Below, in pieces: positions 1 to 9,782 of a DNA stretch of 64,000 nt. This DNA is from Thermodesulfovibrio sp. 3462-1 (GTDB taxonomy: Bacteria; Nitrospirota; Thermodesulfovibrionia; Thermodesulfovibrionales; Thermodesulfovibrionaceae). The stretch lies in NCBI RefSeq assembly GCF_040451425.1, contig NZ_CP144374.1:1094501-1158500 (forward strand), written 5' to 3'. Each line of letters starts with the position of its first letter. Within the stretch, counting starts at the first letter, position 1. The notes beneath the pieces were generated by a model, which was not told where the DNA came from, ran no database searches, and was given only the letters and a program-made list of their open reading frames with translations. The position numbers and the translations under genes are program-made.

Positions 1-3000
1 AAAAACAATCCTGCCAGAAAGAGCTCCACCGCTTACACCAATGCCTGTGCCAAGCTTACTTTCATTTAAAGATTCTCCTGGAATAAAAACTGTCATCAGC
101 TGTCTTCTGGCATAACTCATTTCCCTTGTCTGAAGAATATACAGGTCATTTTTACCTCTTCCTTCAAAGGTAAACTCAATTTCCTGATGATCCCATCTTT
201 CTTTGTAAATCAACTTTTCAGCGATTTCCTGCAGAGATTCATAAATTTCAGGGAAAGCTTCTTCAAGGGATTTTTCAGTTTCTCTTCCCTCAATAATTTT
301 CTGCTGCACTGAAATAGGATAAGTTTTTACCAGTCCAGAAACAATGTCTTCACCCTGAGCTCCTGGAGTATAATCACCCCATAATATGAGCGTATCTGTG
401 GATTCCTTAGGATTTCGTGTGAATAAAACACCAGAGCCAGAATTTGTATCAAGATTTCCAAATACCATCTTCTGAACAATGGCAGCTGTGCCCCAGTCTT
501 CAGAAATTCCAAGAATTTCTCTGTAAGCCTTTGCCTTGTCTGAATACCAGGAATTAAAAACCTGTGAAATTGCTATTTCCAGTTGTCTCCATGGATCTTC
601 TTCTATGTAAATACCTCTTGATAAGATAAACTCTTTGTATGCCATTGCCACTTCTTTCATCTGTGAAGGTGTAAACTGAATCTTAAATTCTGCTTTGTAT
701 TTCTTTTTAAAATCATTGATAATATTGTCAAAATCATCTCTATCCAGTCCAAAAGACATTCCCCAGCACTGTAAAAATCTTCTGTAACTATCCCAGACAA
801 ACCAGGGCTTGCCTGTGTGTTTTATAAGTCCTTCTATGATTTTTTCATTTATTCCCACATTTAAAAAAGAATTCATCATTCCAGGCATTGATATAGCCCC
901 ACCACTTCTTACAGAAACCAGTAAAGGATTTGCTGAATCTCCAAAGGTTTTCTTTGTAAACAATTCAAGCCTTTTCATGGCTGAATGAATTTCCCTTGTC
1001 AAATGTTCTTTAACAGGTTCAAAATTATTTATTGCTTCTCTGCAACGGAAGACCTCTGTTGTCAAAATAAATCCTGGAGGGACAGAGATTCCTTTATTTG
1101 TAAGCCTGATTAAATTATGCCCTTTATTCCCAAGATGAATCCTATCGTTGATTTCTTCTCTTGGATGATAGATATCACACAAAATTTTTTTCGGATCATA
1201 TGTCATTAAAAGGTCAAGGTCTCTGTAAGTTAACTTTTCTGCCTGATTATAGGAAGCCTTGATAATTCTACTTATTAATCTGTCAAGCTGACTTAATCCA
1301 GGATACTGCATAACCATCTCTCTTAAGAATTTTTCTGAGAGAGCATTGACAAGTTCAAAGTCTTTTAGTTCTGTGTCTTCCATATTATTTGAAAATTTCA
1401 TTATTATTTTTTTTAGCCATTTTTTATAAGGTGCCATGCAGTATGTATTTACAATGTCACTTACAGATTCTGCAAGAGTTCTGAAAATATCCATGTACTG
1501 TGAGAATGTAAATCTTCTTATTTCAAGAGCAACAGAAAGCATTGATAGAGTATTAATGTATTTCTGCGAGAAAATTCCATTGAGTTCAAGAATTCTGCCA
1601 AAAAGTTTAAGATACTTCTCTATCCTGAAAAGGGTTGCCCGTGTAATGAAACTCAGGTCTATGGATTGTTCAATTTCATCAAGAAGACTGTTAAGCAAGC
1701 TTTCTAATCTCAGGAAAAAAGAAAGAGCATTAAATTTTCTCTCACTATATCTTCCTGAAACAGATGGGATTCCAGCGACAATATGTCTTTTATGTGTTAT
1801 ATCTTCAATAGCTTCGTATTTTTCCTGTGAAAGTATGATATTTTTAAGACTCTCAAGATATGTTACAAGGGAGTCAACCTTTCTGGATAAGGAACTGTCT
1901 CGTAAAACATCAATTAAAAAACTTGCATCAGGCAAACCATAATAAAAAGCCTCTTTTAAAAAGCTTTCAATCTCAACAAGTTCTGTTTTATATTTTGCAT
2001 GAAGTAGTTGATAGAGCCTTATTGTTAATATTGCCTTGTTTTTAACAGTCTTGCTGACAGGAAAGGATTCAACCTTACTTACCAGCATATTTAATTGAGT
2101 GAAAAGAATTCTCTCTAAGGTGGAATCCTGCACGAGCTTTTTAAATAAATACTGAAGCTCCTTTAAATGTTCCTCTATCAAATTAAGATCTTTCAAAATT
2201 TCTTCAGAGACATAAGGGGTGAGAATTTTTCTATCAGCAGTAATCCAGAATTGTATTGTTTTTTCCAGTAGCTCAAGCAAAAGGGGGCTGCTTTCTACAT
2301 GAATCTGTTTTCTTATAAAATGCATAAGAGGGTCTTTTCTCTTAAAGATTTCATCAACCTCAGTTGAAACTGTTCTTAATTGACCTTCTGCATTTATTTC
2401 ATTAAAGTAAACAGGGATTTTTCTGAGAAGTGGCTTTACAAGGTAAAATACTTGAGAAATATCAGAATTAAGAAGCTTTGTTATATCTCTCTGGAAAAGA
2501 TCAGTATCCTTTATATGAATACCGCCAAAAAATAGATAAATACTTAGTGCTGCAATAAGTTCCTTTGACTCTGAAGGATTTTTTGAAATCAAATCAAAAT
2601 ATAACCTGAGGTTACTTACATGATATTGATTAACATTTATTGTGTAATCTTTATAAAATCCTTTAAACTGAGGAGTATAAAAACCTAAGGAGATTAAGTG
2701 CCCTATGTAGGAATTTAAGATTTCCGATGTTTTCAATTTATAAACAGCACTGCCAATCTCATTAAGACAAAAGATTACAGATACAGGCATTAGATAAAAG
2801 AATTTATCAAATTTAGAAAAAACAGCGTCTAAAAAAGGCGTGAATTTTTTAATATCAATCTTTTTAAACTGCAATAAAAAATTCTTTAAAATACGCCCGA
2901 TTTCTCTTAAAGAAAACTCATGAAGTTCTTTTAAATGTTCCGTATCCAGTATCCAGAAATGATAGTAAACAATAGTCTGCAGATTAATCCATGCATCACC

Positions 3001-3729
3001 AGAATCAGAGAAATTTTTTGGTAATTCTCTCAATTTGTTGAAAAATTCCGCCTCAGAAGGAATACTAATAAGTCTATTGATGTCATAGGTTTTTGAAATT
3101 TCTTGAGCCATTGACTCTACTTCATTAAGTAAAGCTTCATAAACATGCTTTATGAAGGTAATTCCTTGAGGAAAGAATTTTTTTAAATATTCATCAAGTG
3201 GCGGAATTGAAAGAAAGAATGAATAAAATGTGTAAAGATATTTCTGATAAAAAACTGCAAAAGAATTTATCAGTTGAGGCTCTTTAATTCCTTTTTTTAT
3301 AATTTCTCTTCCTATGTTTTTCAGCACTCCAAGCTGGCAGATGTAGCGGTCAAGAGGGATTGCATAAAAATATTCAAAAACCTCTGAAATAGTGTTTACA
3401 TAGAAATAATTTTCATTAGCTTTACCTTCTTCAAAAAGTTTCAGGATAATTTTAAAAATGCTCTTTAAAAATGCCTGTTTTTCCTCAGTCTGTTGAAAGC
3501 CTTCAATGAGATAGTGAATTAAGGCAGAGGTTGCCTCTTGTCCCTGAGGATCCTTAAAATAATAACTTGCATATTTTACATAATGACTTTCTATTTCCTG
3601 AGCTATCTCTGATGTGTAAGGAGAATATTTCAGTTTTTCAATCAGGGCAATAGTATTTTTTAAGACTCCGGGATAAGAGGAAAAAATAGCAGTGATTTTA
3701 TCAAAATCTTTGTCCACAACTGGCTTCAT
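1..3729 (-). CDS. Giant PPDK-like PEP/pyruvate-binding protein (3' end outside window)
   Basis: The frame starts at ATG 3729 and is still open at base 1, so at least 1,243 residues are encoded and the end is missing. From about residue 860 it matches the ATP-grasp domain of pyruvate phosphate dikinase: NKGHNLIRL, SVRSG followed by SMPGMMNS, TRNP, AQGEDIVSG, EFTFEGR and ILQTR. The swivel (PEP-utilising) domain begins near residue 1,227 (GVSGGALSGRIVF); its catalytic His would lie beyond the window. The first ~860 residues look helical, rich in Leu, Lys and Glu, and show no motif I recognise; ordinary PPDK has no such extension. ATP-dependent dikinase chemistry is likely from the family, but the substrate is open. 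A TATAAT box (minus strand, 3745-3740) lies 10 bases before the ATG and there is no clear Shine-Dalgarno site. An upstream ATG at 3735 is followed at once by TAA. Confidence 0.8.
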   Translation of the reverse strand, partial: MKPVVDKDFDKITAIFSSYPGVLKNTIALIEKLKYSPYTSEIAQEIESHYVKYASYYFKDPQGQEATSALIHYLIEGFQQTEEKQAFLKSIFKIILKLFEEGKANENYFYVNTISEVFEYFYAIPLDRYICQLGVLKNIGREIIKKGIKEPQLINSFAVFYQKYLYTFYSFFLSIPPLDEYLKKFFPQGITFIKHVYEALLNEVESMAQEISKTYDINRLISIPSEAEFFNKLRELPKNFSDSGDAWINLQTIVYYHFWILDTEHLKELHEFSLREIGRILKNFLLQFKKIDIKKFTPFLDAVFSKFDKFFYLMPVSVIFCLNEIGSAVYKLKTSEILNSYIGHLISLGFYTPQFKGFYKDYTINVNQYHVSNLRLYFDLISKNPSESKELIAALSIYLFFGGIHIKDTDLFQRDITKLLNSDISQVFYLVKPLLRKIPVYFNEINAEGQLRTVSTEVDEIFKRKDPLMHFIRKQIHVESSPLLLELLEKTIQFWITADRKILTPYVSEEILKDLNLIEEHLKELQYLFKKLVQDSTLERILFTQLNMLVSKVESFPVSKTVKNKAILTIRLYQLLHAKYKTELVEIESFLKEAFYYGLPDASFLIDVLRDSSLSRKVDSLVTYLESLKNIILSQEKYEAIEDITHKRHIVAGIPSVSGRYSERKFNALSFFLRLESLLNSLLDEIEQSIDLSFITRATLFRIEKYLKLFGRILELNGIFSQKYINTLSMLSVALEIRRFTFSQYMDIFRTLAESVSDIVNTYCMAPYKKWLKKIIMKFSNNMEDTELKDFELVNALSEKFLREMVMQYPGLSQLDRLISRIIKASYNQAEKLTYRDLDLLMTYDPKKILCDIYHPREEINDRIHLGNKGHNLIRLTNKGISVPPGFILTTEVFRCREAINNFEPVKEHLTREIHSAMKRLELFTKKTFGDSANPLLVSVRSGGAISMPGMMNSFLNVGINEKIIEGLIKHTGKPWFVWDSYRRFLQCWGMSFGLDRDDFDNIINDFKKKYKAEFKIQFTPSQMKEVAMAYKEFILSRGIYIEEDPWRQLEIAISQVFNSWYSDKAKAYREILGISEDWGTAAIVQKMVFGNLDTNSGSGVLFTRNPKESTDTLILWGDYTPGAQGEDIVSGLVKTYPISVQQKIIEGRETEKSLEEAFPEIYESLQEIAEKLIYKERWDHQEIEFTFEGRGKNDLYILQTREMSYARRQLMTVFIPGESLNESKLGTGIGVSGGALSGRIVF

Positions 3730-3807
3730 TTACATTTTAATTATATCAAAATTTTATAGTAATCAGAAGCACTCCTGTGTTAAAATTAAGAAAGACCTTA
3801 CATAAAG

Positions 3808-5220
3808 ATGAACAAAAGCAACCTTTTTTATGAAATCCATGAAGAATGTGGAGTTTTTGGTATCTTCGGTCATCCTGAAGCTGCCAATCTTACCTATTTG
3901 GGTCTTTATGCTCTTCAGCATCGGGGACAGGAAGGTGCTGGAATTTGCTCATCCGATGGAACAAAGCTTTATCTTGAAAAATCTCTCGGACTTGTTGCTG
4001 AAATATTTAATGAAAAAGTTTTAAAAAATCTTCCAGGACATATTTCAATAGGACATAATAGATATTCAACAACAGGTTCAAGCACAATAGAAAATGTTCA
4101 ACCATTGATGGCAACCTACTCTCTCGGAAGCATTGCAATTGCTCATAATGGAAATCTTGTGGATATAGATAAATTAAAAAGCAAACTTGAAAAGGATGGT
4201 GCAATATTTCAAACCACCTCGGATAGTGAGATAATTTTGCATCTTATTGCGAGAGCAAAGGATGGCGAAGTGCACGAAAGAATTGCAAATGCTGTAAGAC
4301 AGGTAAGAGGCGCTTTTTCATTGCTTCTGATGAACGAAAAAGAACTAATTGCTATCAGAGATCCCTATGGAATTAGACCCCTGTCATTGGGACAGCTTAG
4401 AGATGCCTATGTAATAGCTTCAGAGACATGTGCCTTTGATTTAATTGGTGCCACATATATAAGAGACATTGAACCTGGAGAAATGCTGATAATAAGTGAA
4501 GAAGGAGTGAAATCCTTAAAAATATTTAATTCTGCTCCAAAAGCTCACTGTGTATTTGAATTTATTTACTTTGCAAGACCTGACAGCTATATATTTGACC
4601 ATATCTGCGTAAACACAGTAAGAAAAGAGCTTGGCAGACAACTTGCGAGAGAAAACCCTGTTGAGGCTGATATAGTTATTCCGGTCCCAGACTCTGGAGT
4701 TCCTGCCGCGCTGGGATATGCTGAGCAAAGTGGAATTCCCTTTGAATTTGGCTTAATCAGAAATCACTATGTGGGAAGAACATTTATAGAGCCAAAACAG
4801 AGCATCCGACATTTTGGTGTTAAAATTAAGCTCAATCCTGTAAGAGAAGTTTTGCAGGGTAAAAGAGTTGTTGTAATTGATGACTCAATTGTAAGAGGCA
4901 CAACTTCAAAAAAGATTGTAAAAATGATAAAAGAACTTGGTGGAGCAAAGGAAGTTCATATGAGAATAAGCTCACCTCCTACTGTAGGACCCTGTTTTTA
5001 TGGAATTGATACACCAACAAGGCAGGAACTAATTGCTTCATCCCATAAAATTGAAGAGATAAGAAAATACATTACTGCAGACTCCCTTGGTTATCTGAGC
5101 CTTGAAGGATTAAAAAAAATTATTCCCAATTCAGAGTTTTACTGTATGGCATGTTTTAATTGCAAATATCCTATTGAGTTTGAATCTAAGAAATTAAGCC
5201 AGATTGAGCTTTTTTCATGA
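3808..5220 (+). CDS. purF: Amidophosphoribosyltransferase PurF
   Basis: First committed step of purine synthesis: converts PRPP and glutamine to 5-phosphoribosylamine in the cytoplasm. At 470 residues it has the family's usual size. After a 13-residue propeptide comes the catalytic Cys of the N-terminal-nucleophile glutaminase domain ([11 protein letters not shown]), then the glutaminase body with GHNRYSTTG and the phosphoribosyltransferase domain with the PRPP loop [13 protein letters not shown]. Cysteines at HCVFEF, GPCFYG and the C-terminal CMACFNC fit the [4Fe-4S]-binding form of PurF (Bacillus type). The stop overlaps the start of the next gene by four bases (ATGA), so the two are probably co-translated. 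No other purine genes are in view. Confidence 0.97.
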   Translation: MNKSNLFYEIHEECGVFGIFGHPEAANLTYLGLYALQHRGQEGAGICSSDGTKLYLEKSLGLVAEIFNEKVLKNLPGHISIGHNRYSTTGSSTIENVQPLMATYSLGSIAIAHNGNLVDIDKLKSKLEKDGAIFQTTSDSEIILHLIARAKDGEVHERIANAVRQVRGAFSLLLMNEKELIAIRDPYGIRPLSLGQLRDAYVIASETCAFDLIGATYIRDIEPGEMLIISEEGVKSLKIFNSAPKAHCVFEFIYFARPDSYIFDHICVNTVRKELGRQLARENPVEADIVIPVPDSGVPAALGYAEQSGIPFEFGLIRNHYVGRTFIEPKQSIRHFGVKIKLNPVREVLQGKRVVVIDDSIVRGTTSKKIVKMIKELGGAKEVHMRISSPPTVGPCFYGIDTPTRQELIASSHKIEEIRKYITADSLGYLSLEGLKKIIPNSEFYCMACFNCKYPIEFESKKLSQIELFS

Positions 5221-6341
5221 ATACACAGCCTCTTATAAACATTTACAAGATAAATCTTAAAGTAAAAAAACATGAACGAGTTTTGATTTTTACTGATACT
5301 ATAAGAGCAGATGAAGTTCTTCCTGAGAATGAAATTAAAAGAAGAGAAACTTTAAAAGAAATAGCAAAACATCTTGAAAAAATTGGCAAAAACTTTGCAA
5401 AAAAAATTATCTATGCAGAATATCCATCCTTAGGCAGTCATGGAACTGAGCCACCAGAACAGTTATGGAGGCTTGCTTTTGGGAACAAAGCTATAGATAG
5501 CCTTAAAAAAACTAATCTCTTTGAAAAACTTCTCAGCAAAAATATTTCAAAAAAAGAACTTTTTCAAGCAAGACAAATAATAAGACAATTTTGCAGTGAA
5601 GCTGTTAATGCTGTAATAGCTATTGCTAACTTTTCTACAAGTCATACAAATTTTAGAGACTTTCTTACAAAGCTATGCGGTGCAAGATATGCGAGTATGC
5701 CACTTTTTGATCCCTCAATGCTTGATGGAGCCATGTGCGCAGACTGGATAAAACTCAATAAAAGAGGGATTGCAATAAAAAAACTTCTTGACAGCATTTC
5801 GAAATTATATTTAGAAACACCAAATGGAACAGAAATTGTATTATTTAAAGGAAAAAGAAAAGTTCATATTGATTCAGGAATCTTGAGCAGAAAAGGTTCC
5901 TTTGGAAATTTACCTGCTGGAGAAGTATTTTTTGCACCTCTGGAAGGCTCAGCAGAAGGAAAACTCGTAATAGAATGGGCACCTACAAGGAAGCTCAATT
6001 TACCTTTGATTTTAAATGTTAAGCAAGGTAAAGTTGTTTCCATAGAAGGAAATGAGCCTTACAAGAGAGAACTTGAAGAAAAATTAAATAAAGTTGAGAA
6101 TAAAAATATAGCAGAGCTTGGCATAGGCATTAATGACAGAGCAAGCAAGCCTGACAACATTCTTGAGTCAGAAAAAATTCTTGGCACAGTGCATATTGCC
6201 TTGGGTGACAATTCATCCTTTGGTGGCAAGATTAGAACGCCATTCCATCAGGATTTTATATTTTTCAATCCCACTTTATATACCATTGACGAAAAAGGAC
6301 AAAAAATAAAAATTTTAGAAAAAGGTAAATTTCTGGTATAA
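5217..6341 (+). CDS. M29-family metallo-aminopeptidase
   Basis: A 374-residue protein resembling the M29 (thermophilic aminopeptidase, AmpS/PepS) family, which removes N-terminal residues from peptides using two metal ions. The C-terminal half carries the family pattern: ELGIG followed by an [15 protein letters not shown] stretch, then GG and FHQDFIF, which supply Glu, His and Asp metal ligands. It has no signal peptide, so it is probably cytoplasmic. The ATG at 5217 overlaps the purF stop. The N-terminal half is more divergent, so the substrate preference is open. Family assignment is fairly secure, exact activity is not. Confidence 0.85.
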   Translation: MNTQPLINIYKINLKVKKHERVLIFTDTIRADEVLPENEIKRRETLKEIAKHLEKIGKNFAKKIIYAEYPSLGSHGTEPPEQLWRLAFGNKAIDSLKKTNLFEKLLSKNISKKELFQARQIIRQFCSEAVNAVIAIANFSTSHTNFRDFLTKLCGARYASMPLFDPSMLDGAMCADWIKLNKRGIAIKKLLDSISKLYLETPNGTEIVLFKGKRKVHIDSGILSRKGSFGNLPAGEVFFAPLEGSAEGKLVIEWAPTRKLNLPLILNVKQGKVVSIEGNEPYKRELEEKLNKVENKNIAELGIGINDRASKPDNILESEKILGTVHIALGDNSSFGGKIRTPFHQDFIFFNPTLYTIDEKGQKIKILEKGKFLV

Positions 6342-6350
6342 TATGTTTTT

Positions 6351-6536
6351 ATGAAAGCCATTGTTGAAATAGAGTTTAAAGATTTGCCTATAGAAAAAAT
6401 TCAGAAAATACTTGTTGAGATACTACATGCTCTGAAGGTTTCTGAATATATTGAAAACAGTAAATTCCAGATATTTACACCTGATGGAGTTGTTACTGAA
6501 AAATGTATCCTTGAGGCGAGTAAAGTAATCGCCTGA
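6351..6536 (+). CDS. Small conserved-looking protein of unknown function
   Basis: A 61-residue acidic protein (starts MKAIVEIEF) lying 9 bases after the aminopeptidase gene and 37 bases before smpB, on the same strand. It has no transmembrane segment, cysteine cluster or motif I recognise. Its placement in a tight operon and in-frame codon use like that of its neighbours support a real gene. There is no strong Shine-Dalgarno sequence; translation may be coupled to the gene before it. Confidence 0.6.
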   Translation: MKAIVEIEFKDLPIEKIQKILVEILHALKVSEYIENSKFQIFTPDGVVTEKCILEASKVIA

Positions 6537-6573
6537 AGAAGAAATCCTCTGCTGTAAGCAGAGCTAACTAAAA

Positions 6574-7023
6574 ATGTCAATAAAAATCGTCTGCCAGAAT
6601 AAAAAAGCCTATGCTGACTATTTTATTGATGAAACAATTGAAGCTGGAATTGTTCTTACAGGAACTGAGGTAAAGTCTTTAAGACAGGGAAAAGCAAATC
6701 TTAAAGATAGTTATGTAATTATAAAAGATGGTGAAGCCTGGCTCCTTAACTGTCACATAAGTCCTTACAGTCATGGCAACATTTACAATCATGATCCGTT
6801 GAGAACGAGAAAATTACTGCTTCATAAAAAAGAGATTGAAAGACTGAGAGGCAAAATCCAGCAACGTGGTTACACTCTTATCCCATTAAAGATATACTTC
6901 AAAGGTCCCTATGTAAAGGTTGAAATAGCCCTTGCAAGAGGTAGAAAAAAATATGAAAAAAGAGATATAATTAAGAAAAAAGAAGCTCAAAGAGAAATTG
7001 AACGTACTCTTAAAAATAAATGA
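6574..7023 (+). CDS. smpB: SsrA-binding protein SmpB
   Basis: The 149-residue partner of tmRNA in rescuing stalled ribosomes. The OB-fold core is recognisable ([42 protein letters not shown]), as is the basic C-terminal tail ([23 protein letters not shown]) that enters the empty mRNA channel. The tmRNA gene starts 11 bases after the stop, so both halves of the trans-translation system are adjacent. A perfect 7-bp hairpin (6547-6563, CTCTGCT/AGCAGAG with loop GTA) ends 10 bases before the ATG and no Shine-Dalgarno is visible; it could affect smpB translation. Confidence 0.97.
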   Translation: MSIKIVCQNKKAYADYFIDETIEAGIVLTGTEVKSLRQGKANLKDSYVIIKDGEAWLLNCHISPYSHGNIYNHDPLRTRKLLLHKKEIERLRGKIQQRGYTLIPLKIYFKGPYVKVEIALARGRKKYEKRDIIKKKEAQREIERTLKNK

Positions 7024-7033
7024 TCTTTAACAA

Positions 7034-7385
7034 GGGGGCGAAAGGACTCGACGGAGGTAGTGAGGGCTAAGCTGCATGCCGTGGTTCCTGCCACCACGTA
7101 AAACAGGTAGGAAAAACACAACTGCCAACACAGAATTGGCACTTGCTGCTTAATTAAAAGCAGCCGCCTTCCTGAGTTCTGCTCTGAGGCTCGGGAAAGG
7201 TGTCATAAATCAGAGCTACTCTTAAGTGTTTAACCCGACACTTAAGAGAAAATTTAAGGGTTGTAGGCTATGGGTAAGCCTGTGGAAGGGCGTGCCTTTA
7301 GCTGGAACTTAAAACTTCCACTAAGCATGTAGATGCTTAGCAGTAGCACCTTCGGACGCGGGTTCGATTCCCGCCGCCTCCACCA
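7034..7385 (+). ncRNA. ssrA: tmRNA (transfer-messenger RNA)
   Basis: A 352-base tmRNA. The 5' GGGGGCG (7034-7040) pairs over 7 bp with CGCCTCC (7375-7381), followed by discriminator A and an encoded CCA. The 3' part has a tRNA-like T arm (GGTTCGATTCC). The tag reading frame runs from GCC 7124 to TAA 7151-7153 and encodes ANTELALAA, with the usual ALAA degradation end. The second half holds GC-rich stems typical of the pseudoknots. It follows smpB directly, which agrees with its identity. Confidence 0.97.
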
Positions 7386-7630
7386 TATTATACTCTATGA
7401 TATTCCTTGTCCTTAATAAAATTAAAACATCCTGTATCAAAACTGAAGCTACTTTAGTAAACATAAACCAGGTTAAAGAAGAAAGGTTTCTCTCAGCATC
7501 CGATAGTTTATCGCTTATAAACGTCGTTTTTTCAGCTGAGATACCTCTTTTTCAATGTTTAATGCATCCTCTGTGGTTACTATATTAAAATATTGCTAAA
7601 AAATTTAAAATTCACATTAAACATAACCAA

Positions 7631-7659
7631 TTGACAAATTACCATTGAATAAGTAAGTA
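7631..7659 (+). promoter_or_regulatory. Possible promoter of the PD-(D/E)XK gene
   Basis: A perfect -35 TTGACA (7631-7636) is followed 17 bases later by TAAGTA (7654-7659), a weak -10. The ATG at 7666 begins 6 bases after it with no Shine-Dalgarno sequence, so a transcript from here would be leaderless or nearly so. Confidence 0.4.
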
Positions 7660-7665
7660 TTAATT

Positions 7666-8607
7666 ATGCAAACAAAGCTTACAAAAGAGGAAATAAAGAG
7701 GATAATTATTACAGAGCTTCCTAAACTACTTAAGAGGGATGCTCTAACAAGGGAGTATATATCATCACTTTTTAAAGAGAAGTTTGCTGACAAAAAGCAG
7801 ACTGAGGACAGATTTGAAAAACTGCTAAAAGAATTGCAGGAACAAAGACAGGAATGGAACAAGAGATTTGAACAAACCCAGGCTGAATGGAATAAAAAGT
7901 GGGAAGAAAATGAAAAAAAATGGGCTGAATGGAACAAGAGATTTGAACAAACCCAGGCTGAATGGAACAAAAAGTGGGAAGAAAATGAAAAAAAATGGGC
8001 TGAATGGAACAAGAGATTTGAACAAACCCAGGCTGAATGGAATAAAAAGTGGGAAGAAAATGAAAAAAAATGGGCTGAATGGAACAAGAGATTTGAACAA
8101 ACCCAGGCTGAATGGAACAAACGCTGGGAGGAGAATCAGAAAGTTATAAATTCTATACTTGAAGAAATAAAGCTTCTTCACAGAAAGCATGACACCACCA
8201 TAGGTGCACTTGGTGCAAGATGGGGATTTAGGGCAGAAGCTTCATTTAGAGATGCAATAAAAGGAATACTTGAGGAAAGCTTTCCTGTAAAAGTGCAAAA
8301 GTATTTAGCAAAAGATGAGGAAGGAATGGTTTTTGGAAGGCCAGACCAGATAGAGCTTGACCTTATAGTGAAAGATGGAGAGGTAATAGTGGCAGAGATA
8401 AAGTCATCCATAAGCAAAGGTGATGTAGCCACATTTTTAAGGAAAGTAAGATTTTACGAGCAAAAGGAAGGGGTAAAGTTAAGCAGAAAGCTATTGATTT
8501 CACCTATGATAGATAATGCAGCGAAAGAGTTTGCCTTAAGCTCTGGCATAGAGGTATATGGATATCCAGAGGAAGTAGAGTTTAAAGAGATACAGTCATC
8601 CAATTAG
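7666..8607 (+). CDS. DUF3782-like protein with PD-(D/E)XK nuclease-type domain and coiled-coil repeats
   Basis: A 313-residue protein in three parts. Residues 1-60 form a charged helical head. Residues ~63-162 hold four copies of a 25-residue Trp/Glu/Lys-rich unit (EWNKRFEQTQAEWNKKWEEN...) expected to form a long coiled coil. Residues ~180-300 look like a PD-(D/E)XK endonuclease-fold domain: LGARWGFRAEASFR, then ELDLIVKDGEVIVAEIKSS with the D...E-x-K catalytic pattern. Proteins of this layout (DUF3782 type) are frequent in thermophiles and are of unknown role; a nucleic-acid function is an inference from the fold. The repeats are nearly identical at DNA level, so copy number probably varies. 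It is monocistronic. Confidence 0.75.
   Translation: MQTKLTKEEIKRIIITELPKLLKRDALTREYISSLFKEKFADKKQTEDRFEKLLKELQEQRQEWNKRFEQTQAEWNKKWEENEKKWAEWNKRFEQTQAEWNKKWEENEKKWAEWNKRFEQTQAEWNKKWEENEKKWAEWNKRFEQTQAEWNKRWEENQKVINSILEEIKLLHRKHDTTIGALGARWGFRAEASFRDAIKGILEESFPVKVQKYLAKDEEGMVFGRPDQIELDLIVKDGEVIVAEIKSSISKGDVATFLRKVRFYEQKEGVKLSRKLLISPMIDNAAKEFALSSGIEVYGYPEEVEFKEIQSSN
7852..8151 (+). repeat. 75-bp in-frame tandem repeat, about four copies
   Basis: The unit beginning GAATGGAACAAGAG recurs at 7852, 7927, 8002 and 8077, exactly 75 bases (25 codons) apart. The first three copies differ only at isolated positions such as AATAAA/AACAAA; the fourth diverges in its second half. The period keeps the frame, so gain or loss of a copy would only lengthen or shorten the coiled coil. 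Confidence 0.95.
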
Positions 8608-8960
8608 AGAAAGTTAACAGTTTTGAAGCTTTTTTTTATTGTTAAAATGTAGATTCCTCTCTCAGTTCGGAATGACTGTATAGAGTGTCATCACGGTGGC
8701 ATATGTACTGAGCCCTTCGGCTACGCTCATGGTAAACTCCGCAAAGGATTTGCCAGAGAAATTTAACTCCTAAGTTATCCAGAACATGAGCAATGTCTTT
8801 TCCTTAGGATGAAGATAATTGAAAACAAGATCATGTTCAGTGCATTGATTTTTAAGTATTTGTAAGTTTTAGAATTCTTGGTTCTTTTATGGCAACCCTG
8901 TCTGAAGCAATCGCCATAGGTGAGAAGTGCGGAATAAGTAAAGTATTTGCATGAGCTTTG
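8608..8960. other. Non-coding stretch between two convergent genes
   Basis: About 350 bases with no convincing reading frame on either strand. It contains a CTCAGTTCGGAATGAC segment and an AGCCCTTCGGCTACGCTC segment, more GC-rich than the surroundings and reminiscent of dispersed intergenic repeats of many bacteria. Short open stretches are interrupted by stops. Given the decayed genes that follow, it may be gene debris, but I cannot name a source. Confidence 0.4.
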
Positions 8961-9782
8961 TTATTCTATGAAAAAACCAATTTTTACAGGAAGCATTGTT
9001 GTAAGTCTTTCTGTTTTATAAATAACGCCTAAGGGAATACGATCACCCCATTCAAGGGATTTTTCAAAGGCTCTTATTCTATCAGTTGGATCATAGTCCT
9101 TTTCAAGTTTATATATTCTCTGACGATACCATTCAAAGGTATTAATTTTATTAAAGCTCACACAGGGCTGAAGAATATCAACAACTGCAAAGCCTTTATG
9201 ATTGACCGCTTCTTTTATTATGTATTTCAGATGATCTATGTCTCCTGCAAAGGCTCTTGCAACGAAGCTACAGTTTAAAGCAATTGCCATTGTTAAAGGA
9301 TTAAACTGCTGTCCCTTTTTCTTAAAAGTTTTCTTTACAATCTCATACATAATTTCAGGATTCATACCAAGCATACCAATAACAGCACCTACTGCTACAG
9401 TGTTTGCCATGATCTTGCTTCCGCCATGAGTTTGGGCAAGCTCAAAAAGAGGAAAATCTAAAAAATTGGGTTTATCATACTTTTTCTTGATAAAAGTGGA
9501 GTCATAAAGAACATGTGCCTGTGGACTTAGTTCCTTTTCATGCTCTATGATGCTTTCTTTATCAAGGGCAACAATTATATCAACCTTGCTTCTGGAAGCT
9601 GTTACAGGTTTATCGGAGATTCTAATCTGATAAAAATTATGTCCGCCTCTTATGCGGGATTCATAGTCCTGATGGGTGAATACATGATAACCTGCATGAG
9701 CAAATATATGGGACAGGGTATCCCCCACTGTCTGGATACCCTGCCCTGCTTCTCCACCTATTTTTATGGTGTAATCCATCAT
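8961..9782 (-). pseudogene. Chimeric remnant: 2-oxoacid:ferredoxin oxidoreductase gamma domain joined to beta-subunit C-terminus
   Basis: A 273-residue frame. Residues ~6-165 are the gamma domain (GGEAGQGIQT, RIRGGHNFYQIRIS, ANTVAVGAVIG). From about residue 166 the sequence switches to the C-terminal part of the beta subunit (SFVARAFAGD, HKGFAVVDILQPCVSFNK, EWGDRIPLGVIYK). The whole alpha core and the TPP-binding N-terminal half of beta are missing, so this cannot be an active oxidoreductase. The simplest reading is a deletion of roughly 1.7 kb that happened to keep the frame. It starts by a four-base overlap with the broken small gene before it. Whether any protein is made is unknown. Confidence 0.8.

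Noticed and set aside
7386-7665. Open stretch on the minus strand between tmRNA and the nuclease-type gene (reads FISDKLSDAERNLSSLTWFMF)
   Set aside because: About 45 codons look protein-like and a second stretch lies one frame away, so it may be a gene remnant, but I cannot link it to a family and there is no start.
7617-8190. Long frames on the opposite strand and in the second frame of the 75-bp repeat region
   Set aside because: They are by-products of the tandem repeat in the real gene at 7666-8607; their products are low-complexity mirror images.
8640-8760. Possible insertion-sequence end (segments TTCGGAATGAC and CCCTTCGGCTACGCTC)
   Set aside because: No transposase frame, no terminal inverted repeat pair and no target duplication could be found.
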